From Tretioscincus oriximinensis (taxonomy: Eukaryota > Chordata > Lepidosauria > Squamata > Gymnophthalmidae), in the NCBI GenBank assembly GCA_022410635.1, contig JAJVDF010000460.1:248001-312000 (forward strand): a stretch of 64,000 nucleotides of DNA. Reading direction: 5' to 3'. Positions 25,843 through 36,689 of the stretch are shown one piece after another. The translations under genes and the position numbers were made by a program. Position 1 is the stretch's first letter. The number at the start of each line of letters is the position of its first letter. The notes under the pieces were generated by a model. It was not told the origin of the DNA, did not search any database, and was given only the letters and a program-made list of their open reading frames with translations.

Positions 25843-26929
25843 CAAACCAAAATGGGGTTTTAACCTGTCATAAAGCAATTCCCTCTTCATTTACATTACC
25901 TAAAAAGTTAACACCGAGCTGTAGGAGGAGAATCACAAAAAAACAGGAAGTCACTACTGCGCATGTGAACTAGCTGCAATTTTGTAGTTCTGGCTGGCAT
26001 CTTCTTGCCCTAGCCAAGCCACACAGCGCATGCCAGACACTCAGGGTTCCAGGCAGCTTTCCATTGTAAGGAGAGATATTTCAGGCTGATGTTGGGAAAC
26101 ATTAGCAACCTTTCCTTCCACAACAAAGGAGAGGAACCCAGGAGGACAATGGAAGCTATTTTGCCCTATATGGTGGAGGTATGAAGATGATCCTACCAGC
26201 CTGGTAGGAGAACCTTGGCTGGAAGCAGCTCTATCATACATCTGTGCAGTACATAAAGAATAAGAGCAAACAATGAAAAACCCAAAAGGAACATTCATAT
26301 TCAAAAAATTTTAAAAGTTAAGAATAAGATTTATTACCTCTGAAATGAGATGATAGAGAATTAATTGAAAATTGCAACTTTTTTATTATTATTCTAAATA
26401 GCGTTCTAAAACCAGCAGATCCAATTGTGAAGATGTATGTGTCCATTTTAAATTGCCTTTTGCTTCACTGCAAGTTTTCATAATGCATAAAATGAGGAGT
26501 GTTAATCAAATATTTTACAGGGCTGGGGTCATTTAATTTTCAACTTCTTAAAGAGTTTTGCTTTAGGACACATCATTTGAGACAGAATTATGTGATAATT
26601 AATAATATAATCAAGCTATTAGTAACTGCCATGCATTCTTTGCATTGTAATTAAAAAATAACTGAATTAACATTTTTCCTGGTTGATGAAAAACTGCAGA
26701 ACTTGCAATAGAATAATTTTCCTAACCATATACGACCAGGCAGAGAAACTTTTCTTATACTACCAACATCTGTTGATTTGTATGTCACCTTCCCATGATA
26801 TACTCAAAATTACAAATGATAAAATACAGAGAAATTGTTAAACACAATACAAATCAAACTGCTATAATTTTCCTATAAAAATATAAAAACTATGATTTTT
26901 AGATGGAAAATGCAGGAACTGCAACTATA
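25843..26929. other. Intergenic, nothing recognised
   Basis: AT-rich with no supported exon. Confidence 0.35.
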
Positions 26930-26936
26930 GATGGAA

Positions 26937-27072
26937 CCCCGTTATAATGGACCCCAATATAATGAAATTTGCAGTGTAACGAGTGAATTTGAAAGTCCTG
27001 GCAGAACGCCTATATAAGTAATGTTATTTACAATGGGTTTCATTATAATGAAATTTCATTATAACGAAGATA
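26937..27072. mobile_element. Short pogo/Tigger- or mariner-like MITE (tentative)
   Basis: Left end CCGTTATAATGGACCC and right end TTTCATTATAACGAAG are inverted. Internal TATAATGAAATTT repeats occur. No coding capacity; the class is inferred from the ends. Confidence 0.45.
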
Positions 27073-27594
27073 TCCACCTGAACCCCTTGGCGTTCATTTT
27101 TTGAGCTATTAGGCTGTTAGAGGGAGGCGTGCGGTATTTCTATAGTAGTTTTTTGACTTCTGAAGAGTTGCCATCTGCCTTTGTTCTGCCAATGATTGTG
27201 ACCAAATGAATTAGCCCCGGATCGGATCATTCAGTTTGCAATGTCCTTGAATCAGACACTTTGCTGGCCAAAATACTGTTGTCACAGTGAAGTTCTGTGT
27301 TGAGACAGCACTGCCCTTCTGCAAAGGTGGGGACTCAAATAAACTGATGACTTTCTGAATGTGGAGGAATTTCAAGAAGTGGAAACCCTATTAAGAAAAT
27401 CACAGATTTACAGATTGTGAGTCACAATGGGCTATGGACATGATGCAAAGGCGGACTATATTTTAAATTTGGATTTTACATTTTTATTGCCATTGCGGCC
27501 TTCATGTGAAAGTCAAGATATAAATATTTGAATAAAATAGAAACTACTCCAACGTACAGAGGCCCGATAAATCCACAATGATGAGTGCATGCGT

Positions 27595-27800
27595 TCAGCA
27601 CATGAGAATATAAGAGGCTTGATGGATCAGGCTAAAGTCCATCTGGTCCAGCATTCATCTCACATCCTCAATCAGAGGACAATGGCAGAACATTCATCTT
27701 CTCTCATCTCCTTTAAATGTATCCCACCTGTCTCTTGAACCTGGAGAAAGTATTTAGGCATCCATTCTAGTAGCCATTGACACATCTGTCCTCCATGAAT
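27595..27800 (-). mobile_element. CR1 LINE 3' fragment (diverged)
   Basis: Begins CACATGAGAATATAAGAGGC and TGATGGATCAGGCTAAAGTC, the reverse of the CR1 tail. It then runs into CATTGACACATCTGTCCTCC and ATGAATTTGATTAATCCCC. Confidence 0.65.
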
Positions 27801-28088
27801 TTGATTAATCCCCTCTTAAAGTACCCAGGCTATCCTGCCTGAATTTTCTTGTCTCATCAGACACACACAATACACAAACTGATATTTTATCTCAAAAACA
27901 CTTTAAGTTCAATAGCATAGAGGGCCAGTGTAAAAGGACCAAGGTGTTAACACCACAGCTAAAATGCCACATCAGGTTTCCAATGCAAAAACAAAATGGA
28001 GTGCACAATTTACTTCCCTCCAGACAGCAAATGTTTAGTCCAGATTGCATGCTTAGGCCCTTTCTGAACTGGGTCTTGTTTCAAATTA

Positions 28089-28436
28089 TACAGTGGTACC
28101 TCGGTTTTCGAACACAATTGGTTCCGGCAGGACGGTCGAGAACCAATTTGTTCAAGAACCGAAGCAAGGCGCGCCTGGCCGAAAAAACGCGCTCTGATGA
28201 CGTCAGCAAGGCGCGCCGGGCCGAAAAAACGCGCTCTGATGACTTCAGCAAGGCGCGCCGGGCCGAAAAAACGCGTTCTGATGACGTCAGCAAGGCGCGC
28301 CNGGCCNAAAAAACGCCGATGGAAGTTCGAGTTCCAAATCGGTGTTCGGATTCCAGGACAAAAGTTTCTGGAATCTGCCGGTCGAACACCGATTTGGTCG
28401 ACTTTCAAGGCGTTCGAGATCCGAGGTACCACTGTA
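28089..28436. mobile_element. Mariner-like non-autonomous element with internal tandem repeats
   Basis: Inverted ends CAGTGGTACCTCGG and CCGAGGTACCACTG are flanked by TA on both sides (28089-28090 and 28435-28436), the Tc1/mariner target signature. The interior holds a 42-bp tandem repeat. The open frames across it are repeat-driven, on both strands. Confidence 0.8.
28164..28316. repeat. 42-bp tandem repeat, about 3.6 copies
   Basis: Units at 28164-28205, 28206-28247, 28248-28289 and a partial unit to about 28316. Each starts GCAAGGCGCGCC and ends TGATGACGTCA. Units 1 and 3 carry the full CRE palindrome TGACGTCA; unit 2 has TGACTTCA. Confidence 0.9.
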
Positions 28437-28477
28437 TTCTGAAATTGTGTTATGTTTGGATTATATTCTTGAATGAA

Positions 28478-28605
28478 GACCTGTCACCCACATGCTAGCT
28501 CAGACTATGGCTTGTCCCAGGTAGGTCCTGCAATAGACTGAACTAGCATGTGGATGGTAGGTCCCAATTTCATAAAAATCTGGAATAGGGCACAAAATAG
28601 AAAGA
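28478..28605. mobile_element. Diverged family A hairpin MITE
   Basis: Contains CACATGCTAGCTCAGACTAT and ACTAGCATGTGGATGGTAGG in hairpin arrangement. End sequences are degraded. Confidence 0.45.
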
Positions 28606-28674
28606 GCCTTAAGGAGTAGAATACGCTTACTTATCTTGAACTTCTGCTGCAACATGAACCTCACCAATACTATA

Positions 28675-28838
28675 AAAGGAGCTAGCAGCACTTTGAGACT
28701 AACTAGAGAAAAGTGGTTGGCATAAGCTTTCGTAGACAGGTCTACTTCTTCAGATGCATCTGAAGAAGTAGACCTGTCTACGAAAGCTTATGCCAACCAC
28801 TTTTCTCTAGTTAGTCTCAAAGTGCTGCTAGCTCCTTT
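28675..28838. repeat. Perfect 164-bp palindrome (family E)
   Basis: Both 82-base arms are exact reverse complements, centred between 28756 and 28757 at CAGATG|CATCTG with no loop. Arms begin AAAGGAGCTAGCAGCACTTT and include GGCATAAGCTTTCGTAGACA. A one-arm relative sits at 34084. Confidence 0.97.
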
Positions 28839-28979
28839 GCTGGACTTTCTGCTAGACTAACACGGCTATTTCTCTGAAATTGACTACCAATACTATAAGT
28901 TAGATCAGTATATATCTTGTCTTTCAAAAAAAGCTTTCTTATGATAGAGGATTCAGATGTTCCTATTTGGCTATTTGTA

Positions 28980-29955
28980 TTTAAGTATATATTTTTTTTA
29001 TTTATTTTTTTTATAGCCTTTATTGGCATAAAAAGAAGAAAGACATCCAACGCAAGAAACAAACCAAATACAAACCTTCACGAGTAAACAACAAAAAGAA
29101 GTTACAGATGGGCAATACGGCGAAATAAGATTATAGACCATTCCAAATGGACTCAGGTAGTCAAGGAGTCAATTAGATCAATCAAGAAAAAGGCCACCTG
29201 TTCCGTAAAGGATTCGTCCTGGTTATTCAGAAGAAACCCAATTTTCTGGAAGTCCGGTATGGACATACTAGGCAAAAAAATAGGTTGTTGATATTTTTCT
29301 CTGATTTTTGAACGTAATGGACACTGAAACAAGATGTGAAATAGGGAGTCTTGCACCATATGATCGCAAGTGCAAGTACGCAAATGCTTGGGTATTCCTA
29401 GAAATCTCCCTCTAAGCTGTCCCGAGGGGAGGATGTTAAAACGCGCTACAGACATAGCGCGTCTTGAGGCCGGGTTAATCAATGTTCTGAGGTAGGCGGC
29501 CATGGGCCCCCCATGAACACATAAATTAAAGCTTACAGGGGAGCAGGTCTTGGAAGCTGCCGACCATAAGCAATCCCAATCAGCTTTCATAAGTGCTGCT
29601 TTGACCATCCTACTGGCTTCTATCATTGTGTACTGTTCCATTTGGTCTAGAGTGATACCTATGCTATCAAGCTTGGCATAAATCTCGACCTGCCAAGAAG
29701 AAGCTAAGGAGTCTTGTAGCAGGAGATTAAGGAGACTTCCATGGGTTGCAGAGTAANGGATCTTGATCCAATAGGTCAAGGTTTTAATCCACNCTAGACA
29801 AGAGAGAGAATTTAATCCCAATTCGATGTTGAGGGAGGCCGCTGGTACACAGCGGGGGAGACCCATTATCCTATACAAAAACTTATGCTGGATGACATTC
29901 AGCAGGTCAGACCTTGCAATCGCCCACACCGGGGCTCCGTAAAGGGACGGGGATA
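28980..29955 (-). mobile_element. Non-LTR retrotransposon 3' fragment
   Basis: The plus strand begins with a T-rich tail at 28991-29010 (a poly-A end on the minus strand), then a 3' UTR, then coding sequence read on the minus strand up to an abrupt 5' truncation near 29955. Confidence 0.65.
29153..29929 (-). pseudogene. C-terminal fragment of a LINE reverse transcriptase ORF
   Basis: 258 residues open apart from two ambiguous bases. It begins WAIARSDLLNVIQHKFLYRI, typical of the region after a LINE polymerase domain. It later has a Cys/His cluster (CTCDHMVQDSLFHILFQC) like the zinc-knuckle end of LINE ORF2. No catalytic motifs are present, so it is a dead 5'-truncated copy. The exact LINE clade is uncertain. 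Two N positions (29756 and 29793) leave X residues. Confidence 0.6.
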
Positions 29956-32130
29956 TTACTTTGGCCTTGTATTAGGTTAATGGAGGCTATTGTCCTAAGC
30001 CCATTATTTCAAAATAAGTACTATTGGACTTTGTATTCCCCACACTACACCTCCAAGTAAATCCGATGCTGTTCAAAATTTCCAAGAAAGGACTGCTTTC
30101 ACTATTTCTCAGCCATGAAATGTGGCCCTTTACACATGCTTCTGTTTGAAAACTGTACTTGGTTACCAGTATAGCCAGGAGACATTATTTATCAGCTGTA
30201 TTTCAGAAAGGCAAGCAGGCAGCAAGCTACACTAGAGGTGTATGTAGAGAGTGGAATCTTCTATTACTGACCATTTTTTCCTTCACCAAAGAAAAATGTT
30301 TTCATTAGGAGTTGCTTCAAATCTTACTATCAGTCTAATGTTTGTTAAAAAGAAGCCGAATATTCAGCAAAGTAGATGCCTCAAAAATTTGCTTTTTTTA
30401 ACCAAACTGAATAGAACATACCTCTCAATAGCTCTCAAGAAGGGCAAGGTGTCAATGCTAGTGAAAGGCAATGATAACTGGTTTGACTGGGAATCATGGG
30501 ACAGAGGGCAAAATGCAAATACTAGAGGTCAAAATGGAAAGAGCTGACAGTAGATGAGAAGATATCTTTGCAGATCTGTGCAAACTCACATGAAAATTGA
30601 GCCTGTTGAGCCTAATCAATTGAAAAGATATTTGTCAATCCTATATGTGTGTCAAGGAGGAAGAAAAGGTGCCATCTACTTTGCCCTCATAAATCAGCTG
30701 CTTTAGTAAAATGTAGGAACAACTTATCCTTGAATAGCCAAGTCTTCTAGAACCATCAATTTTAGAAGGATTGGTTGACTATTTGACTGTTTGAGGTTTT
30801 TCCAAGCTATCACTTGTGAATGCAGCATGATTTGGTTTCATCCTGGAACAGCTTCATTGCCTGAATGAAACACACAGTTTGCAGAAAGGTGTATGGATTG
30901 TGTCACTTTTCCGCATACGTATGCAATTTGATACATTCATGAAAAGAGTGGAAACGTAATAAAAGACTAACATTAAGCAAAGAAGTAGTGATTATTGAGG
31001 TTCAAAATGGCAAGTGAAAACTGGATCAATATTTTTAAAAATTGTTTAAGAAAAAACATTTATTTTCAGGGAGAGTTTTAACTACTCTGGAATGAGTTGT
31101 GATTTATTCCCTAGGGCTGCAAAAGTGAATTTATCTGTTCTTTCAATGAGAGAATTAAAAGCCATTTAAACCTGCACATGGAATGACAATAGAACGTAAA
31201 TTGCACATGATTGTTTCTGGTTGAGAAGTTTTTAAGCATGATTGTCCTTATATGCATAGTATGCCACTTTTACTTATTGGAATGAGTTATTTCAAATATT
31301 TGTATGCCATTTTCCATAAAGCATCTTGAAACAGTTTTACAGCAAAGTGTAAAAGCAACAATGAAACCGCAATGCTGAAACATTATTTTGTCAAATATAT
31401 ATTGGGAGAATGATCACCAAGAACATATATTGGGGAAATGATGGCTGAATTAAGGTGGGTTTGGCAAAAACACAAAAATGTATCATTGGTCCCACGAAAG
31501 ACAACCTCAGAGAATAAAGACAAGCAGAAAACATCCATTGACGAGTTTTGTCTCTCTCCAAGGTGCTGATTATGCTTTACCCCATTCTAACCCACGGTTT
31601 GACTTTGGTTACCGAAAGGCAATTCATGCATTGGTGAATTTTAAGATAATTCACACCAAACCAAGTTCTCTTTAAAATATGTTTGCTTATAAAGAAGAAC
31701 TTACTCGGAATCACTGTCAAAGAAAATTCACAATATTGTGTGGTTTGCTCAAGTTCCTATAGTTTATGAGGAAAGTCTTAAGGCTGTCTCTGAGTCCCCT
31801 TATCGTTTAAGATTAAAGGCACACATTCCAATCTTACAGAAAAGGAAAGAGAAACAAGTGGTAATTCCAGATGTTGTGGAAATGCAAATTTTCTCCCTAA
31901 CCATAAGGCCTGCTGGCTAAGGTTGATGGGAGTTGTAGTCTATCAATATTTGATTTCCCTGCTGTTAGAGCTGGTAGGTTGGGTAAGGATGTCAATGAAC
32001 TCATCATTGTATTTTTAATTTAAACTCCGGATGCTTAACAGCTTGGAAAAAAACACGCACTTAAGTTGAGCTAGAAGAGAAAAACTGTATGGTAAAAGTA
32101 TTATTAAAAAACTGCTGGTAGTAAATCTGC
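29956..32130. other. Intergenic, nothing recognised
   Basis: AT-rich; an open frame of 98 codons at 30251-30547 has no homology I recognise. No repeat family was identified. Confidence 0.35.
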
Positions 32131-32134
32131 AATA

Positions 32135-32545
<411 letters not shown>

Positions 32546-33060
32546 GTTCTCACATTAAATCCAACTATTGATAAACATCAGATGTTTCATTTTGCTTGGA
32601 GTTGCTAGAGCCAGAAATAATAAATTAATATTCTTTCATTTTTAAGGCACAAAGAGTCAGAATTTCACATTTCTGCCACAAGCCAATATGTTATTTGGGA
32701 GTAAGACACCATTTTCTTCCAGCTAAATCTTAGGCCCTGTGCACACAGAGCCCCATTCTGGGTAACATCTCAGGCTCCATGTGGACAGGGCCTTAGCTAA
32801 TTTAAAAGATCAGCCCAGAACTACATGCATGTCAAGAAGAGAAAAAAATAGTGAACAACTTCTCTGATCATGTCCAGAGAGGAAGAAAAAGGTCTGTTTC
32901 TATTAAAGCTTGTACTTTATTCCCTGGTTGAAGAGCTTGGTGCCTTTCACAAAGGCTCAGAATCTGGACTTCTTAACTATTATGCAAAAATGTGGGCGAA
33001 AGTGCGCTGTAAACGTGTGTGAAGAACCGTCAGGGAAAAACCTTTGGTTACTGCTTACAT
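32546..33060. other. Intergenic with a deleted family A remnant
   Basis: 32731-32795 reads TAGGCCCTGTGCACACAGAG to CATGTGGACAGGGCCTTAG, the two ends of a family A-like hairpin with its middle lost. Otherwise nothing is recognised. Confidence 0.5.
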
Positions 33061-33066
33061 GCTGAG

Positions 33067-33222
33067 GCTGCGTCTATGGGTGGCCCCCACATCACTTACT
33101 TATTCCACTGTAACTGGATATTCCACAATAAAGTATGGATATTCTGGAATACATCCGTCCCCACAGTGCTTTATGATAGAGTATCCAACTATAGTAGAAT
33201 AAATAAATAGTGTGGGAATCCA
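33067..33222. mobile_element. Hairpin MITE, family B
   Basis: Fold-back element: CATCACTTACTTATTCCACT and GATATTCCACAATAAAG on the left arm, GAGTATCCAACTATAGTAGA and ATAAATAAATAGTGTGGGAA on the right. Ends GGCTGCGTC and CCAGCC. Confidence 0.75.
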
Positions 33223-34083
33223 GCCAAAGGGAAGGCGGTCAGATTCTCAGCTGCTCATCTTAAGAACTTCCTTCCTTAAGGAATGAAGAGCAAAGTAACT
33301 AAACAAAGAGACACACGTACATTTCGAGTCCTAAACTGAGAGTAATTCCAGGCTATGTTTGCCTTAATGGATAACATCCGTCTCTAATCAGCATTCAACA
33401 AGACAGAGTCCGGGGGTGGGTGGGCGGGGGAAACACTCTACATTTAATTCTTGGTGATAGAATCTTCCAAGGGGTAATAGGTTATTTCATTATCTTATTG
33501 TCATGTAAAACCTGTATATATTTTCATATATGTTACGAAAGAGGAAAAGAAAAAGGAGGGAAGGAAGGAGCTTCTCCATCCTGGGAAAGAAGAAGATCCA
33601 AAGATTTTCGTAAAAAGGCAAAATCGATCAGCCATTTGCGTAAAAACGAATGTGGCGCTTCCCTGGGGAGCTGAAACAAAAACCTCAGAAAGTAAAAACG
33701 AACGGAAAGGTAAAGGGAGGTGAGGTTTTCAGGTTGTTGTGGTCGATGGCCGTGTTGATGACCGTGGCTGTTTTAAAAGCAACCTTCTTTTTTCGTTTGC
33801 AAAGTCGAGCTTTTCTGTGCGGAAGGACAGGAAAGAGATCAAAGGCGGGCACGATCTTCAACGAGGGTCTAATTTCTTCCTTTGAAATTGCTCTTAGTCT
33901 TTTATGCCTTCTACAAATAAGGTTTCTAGATATTTAGCTTGGGATGTTGTGTGGCAGATTGGGGGGGGGGAGGCAAAAATGTTTATCTTGGAGGTCTATC
34001 CAGCCTACAGGGATGAAAAAACTTTTAAGGAGGCTGCTGATGGGATGATTTTGGCTGCCTTATTATGGGCTGTCCAGCAAAGT
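33223..34083. other. Intergenic, nothing recognised
   Basis: Open frames near 33420-33940 lack recognised homology or splice context. A purine-rich patch lies at 33540-33600. Confidence 0.35.
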
Positions 34084-34175
34084 CGCTAGCAGCACTTTGA
34101 GACTAACTTGAGAAAAGTGGTTGGCATAAGCTTTCGTAGACAGGTCTACTTCTTCAGATGCTGTCTGAAGATGCT
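34084..34175. repeat. Single arm of the family E palindrome
   Basis: Starts TCGCTAGCAGCACTTTGAGA and continues with GGCATAAGCTTTCGTAGACA, nearly identical to the left arm of 28675-28838. It is followed by a short TGCTGTCTGAAGATGC foldback. Confidence 0.8.
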
Positions 34176-34186
34176 ACTTATTATGG

Positions 34187-34253
34187 GCTGTCTCTCGGAA
34201 TAAGAGCCTGCCAACCACATGCTAGTGTAGACTACGGCAGGCCCCGAATAGGT
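34187..34253. mobile_element. Half of a family A hairpin MITE
   Basis: GGCTGTCTCTCGGAATAAGA to GACTACGGCAGGCCCCGAAT; the other half is missing. Confidence 0.65.
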
Positions 34254-34519
34254 TGCATCACCGTTCTCAACAGCAAAAGGGAATGGGAACTTTTTCAAGG
34301 GTGGCCCCCCCAGACTACAGAATAGTTCTTCCCCCATTGTAGTGCATCTTCATGTCTTCTTCGCTATGCTTATTCAGGAAATCCCTGCAGACGTCCCCCT
34401 TTTGCCCTGGTCTGTGCCTCCAAAGACAGATTTCCCCCTGCCTACTTCCAGGAACTGTCGCTGTTTTTAATACGCCTACTGTTGCATTGTGTTTGCACTG
34501 TTGATGCCCAACCAAATAT

Positions 34520-34845
34520 AAGACTGCGTCCCCACATCGCTTGTTTGTTCCACTGTGGCTGGATATTCCACAATAAAGCGTGGATATTCTGGAATGGATC
34601 CCTCCCCACGGTGCGTTATTGTGGATTATCTATGGCCCCATCCACACGGAGGTTTATTCTGGGTCACATCTCGGGACAGAGCTAGGCCATCCACATGCCA
34701 GTATAGACTATGGCAGGCCCCATTCGGGGCCTGCCATAGTCTACACTAGCATGTGGTTGGCAGGCTCCTATTTCGAGGGACAGCTCAGGATAAGGCTCCG
34801 TTTGGATGCAGCCCCCAAATGGAATAAATTAGTAATGTGAGGATG
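34520..34845. mobile_element. Family B MITE interrupted by family A
   Basis: Left B part 34520-34632 (GCTGGATATTCCACAATAAA, TGGATATTCTGGAATGGATC). Right B part about 34816-34845 (AAATGGAATAAATTAGTAAT, GTGAGGATGCGGCC). The sequence between is a complete family A copy. Confidence 0.8.
34634..34813. mobile_element. Complete family A hairpin MITE, nested
   Basis: GGCCCCATCCACACGGAGGT to TTTGGATGCAGCC with the central 31-bp hairpin arms and ATTC loop intact. It sits inside a family B element. Confidence 0.85.
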
Positions 34846-35288
34846 CGGCCCAGGCTTCCTCCTCGACGATCTCCGGCTGCCTGTTTCCAACAGCGCCATT
34901 TACATTCTAGGACCCTGGAAGCCCTTCTGGTTCGACGTATCTTACGCCCCCCCCGCCCGCCCGCCCCCTAAATCTAGCTGGCAACTTCGGGCTCCCGCTC
35001 CTGATGCTGCATTTCATGGGCGTCGCTGTTCCCGCCGGAGATCCGAGAGCGCGAAGAGGATTTCCACACAGCGGCGCCTTTCCGACCCCTCAGCAGACGA
35101 AATGCCGCCGTTTGGCTCTGCTGACTTCCGTCGTCGGTCGAGTTCCCCGCAAAAGTCTGTGGGGGGGGGGGCGTCCAACTTTTTCGGGGGCCCCGTGGCA
35201 TCATCCCCCTCACACACTCCTTTGGAGAGCTGTAACGAGCCTGTTTGGTGGCTCCGTTTTGCCTCAGCTGAGGGGAAATGCTGAGGTA
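34846..35288. other. GC-rich sequence upstream of EOMES, left of the gap
   Basis: GC-rich with many CG dinucleotides, including poly-C and poly-G runs near 34950 and 35161. Long open frames on both strands here are GC-driven and cross the assembly gap, so no gene is called. Probably part of a broad CpG island belt 5' of EOMES. Confidence 0.5.
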
Positions 35289-35468
35289 NNNNNNNNNNNN
35301 NNNNNNNNNNNNNNNNNNNNNNNNNNNNNNNNNNNNNNNNNNNNNNNNNNNNNNNNNNNNNNNNNNNNNNNNNNNNNNNNNNNNNNNNNNNNNNNNNNNN
35401 NNNNNNNNNNNNNNNNNNNNNNNNNNNNNNNNNNNNNNNNNNNNNNNNNNNNNNNNNNNNNNNNNNNN
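35289..35468. other. Assembly gap (180 N)
   Basis: An unbroken run of N between GC-rich flanks, the right one beginning with a poly-C tract. Probably a GC-rich or G-quadruplex-prone stretch that failed to sequence. Confidence 0.98.
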
Positions 35469-35983
35469 CCCCCCCCCCGGCCCCCCCGCCTGCTTGAAAG
35501 GAAATCCCGGCGGAGGTGTGAAGTGCTCTGCAGGTCTCACACAAACACATCCCCCGACGTAACGGCGGCCGCCTGCATATAAAAAAAAGAGGACGGAGGG
35601 GTGCCCGCCCGGCTTCTGAAGTCTCAGGGCACGAAGGAGGCGCTCCCAGGGGTCCCCGGGGGTCAAGGCGAGCAGCCGCTTCACACGGGTCTCCCGCGCG
35701 CGGCCTTCCTAGGCGGCTCCTGTGGCCCCGTCTGCCGGCCTTGTCTCTCCCCTTCAGGAGGGCGGCGGAGGGGACTGCTGTTGTGTTGGCCCCTCCCCAC
35801 CAGTAAACTGTCGGCTGAAAAGAAGCGGAGGCACCCGGGGGGCGGGGGGGGGGCGTCTGGACTCGTGGAGGCGGCCGCTGAGAAGCTGCTTCAGGCGGCA
35901 ACATCGCTGAGGCGCTGACTGAGGCCGTGAGGCGGCTTTCCTTTCATCTGCCGCCTTCTACTCTACACACGGCCGCCTTCTCC
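35469..35983. other. GC-rich sequence upstream of EOMES, right of the gap
   Basis: CpG-dense DNA continuing from the gap and ending where a hairpin element begins. Several C and G homopolymer runs are present. No splice-consistent coding exon was recognised; a non-coding upstream exon or promoter is possible. Confidence 0.45.
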
Positions 35984-36125
35984 TGGGCTGTCCCTCGGAA
36001 TAGGGGCCTGCCAATCACATGCTAGTGTAGACTATGGCAGGCCCCGAATGGGGCCTGCCATAGTCTATACTGGCATGTGGATGGCCAAGCTCTGTCCCAA
36101 GATGTGACCCTAGAATAAGCCTAAT
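35984..36125. mobile_element. Family A hairpin MITE near the EOMES promoter
   Basis: GGGCTGTCCCTCGGAATAGG to CCCAAGATGTGACCCTAGAA, in reverse orientation relative to 34634. The central hairpin is intact. Confidence 0.8.
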
Positions 36126-36167
36126 AACCTTTCCCCATTCAAGCCTCTCCTACTGAGCCTTCTTCTG

Positions 36168-36268
36168 AGGTGCATCTTGGAATAGGAGCCTGCCATCTAC
36201 ATGAGGGCCTGCCATAGTCTACACTGGCACGTGGCTGGCCGAGCTCCATACAGGGGTGCAGCCCAGAA
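36168..36268. mobile_element. Internally deleted family A MITE
   Basis: AGGTGCATCTTGGAATAGGA to GGTGCAGCCCAGAATAAG. The centre is shortened, so only part of the hairpin remains. Confidence 0.65.
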
Positions 36269-36392
36269 TAAGTCTGCATCCACACTTCTTTATTCCGCTA
36301 CAATGGGATATTCCGCGAAAAAGCTTGGGTACTCTGGAATAAATCAGTCCTTTATTGTGGAATATCCAACTATAGCGCAATGAATAAGAGAG
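36269..36392. mobile_element. Family B hairpin MITE, about 270 bp upstream of the EOMES TATA box
   Basis: GTCTGCATCCACACTTCTTT, GATATTCCGCGAAAAAGC and TTATTGTGGAATATCCAACT. The right terminus is degraded. Confidence 0.75.
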
Positions 36393-36532
36393 GCTCGTGG
36401 CGTCAAGGGACAGGGAGAAAGGGAGGACTGGGGTCTCGTGGACGTCGGGGCAACAGCTGCCATCGGGNGCTTCCTTTCCTTGCTCTGAAGCACAAAAATA
36501 CCGGGCGCCACAGGTGACTTGTCCCAATGAGG

Positions 36533-36670
36533 GTCTGTCTAATTAAATTACTGTCACCCAGATTGGCCAATGGGAGGGCGGCAGCCGACGGGGTCCGGCT
36601 CTCCGACTGGAGCTGCCTCCAAGCCCCGCCCCTCCGGCAGGACAAGAGGGTTCCCACGTCTATATATAAG
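36533..36670 (+). promoter_or_regulatory. EOMES: EOMES core and proximal promoter
   Basis: Seen in order: tandem SMAD-type boxes GTCTGTCT (36533-36540); an AT-rich homeodomain-like core AATTAAATTA (36541-36550); the palindromic CCAAT pair ATTGGCCAAT (36562-36571), suited to NF-Y; a GC box CCCCGCCCC (36624-36632); and a TATA box TATATATAA (36661-36669). The start of transcription is inferred at about 36690. EOMES is a known Nodal/Activin-SMAD target, so the SMAD boxes make sense, but binding is inferred. Confidence 0.75.
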
Positions 36671-36689
36671 CCTTGGCGAGCGCGCCGTC

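Noticed and set aside
28164..28316. CRISPR-like array of 42-bp repeats
   Set aside because: Units are directly adjacent with no spacers, inside a TA-flanked transposon in a eukaryotic genome.
27944..28498. 184-codon open frame with SKARRAEKTRSDD repeats
   Set aside because: Arises from the tandem repeat; it is open on both strands and is not a protein family I know.
34974..35904. Long open frames on both strands around the N gap
   Set aside because: They are open only because N bases are read as X and the region lacks AT-rich stops.
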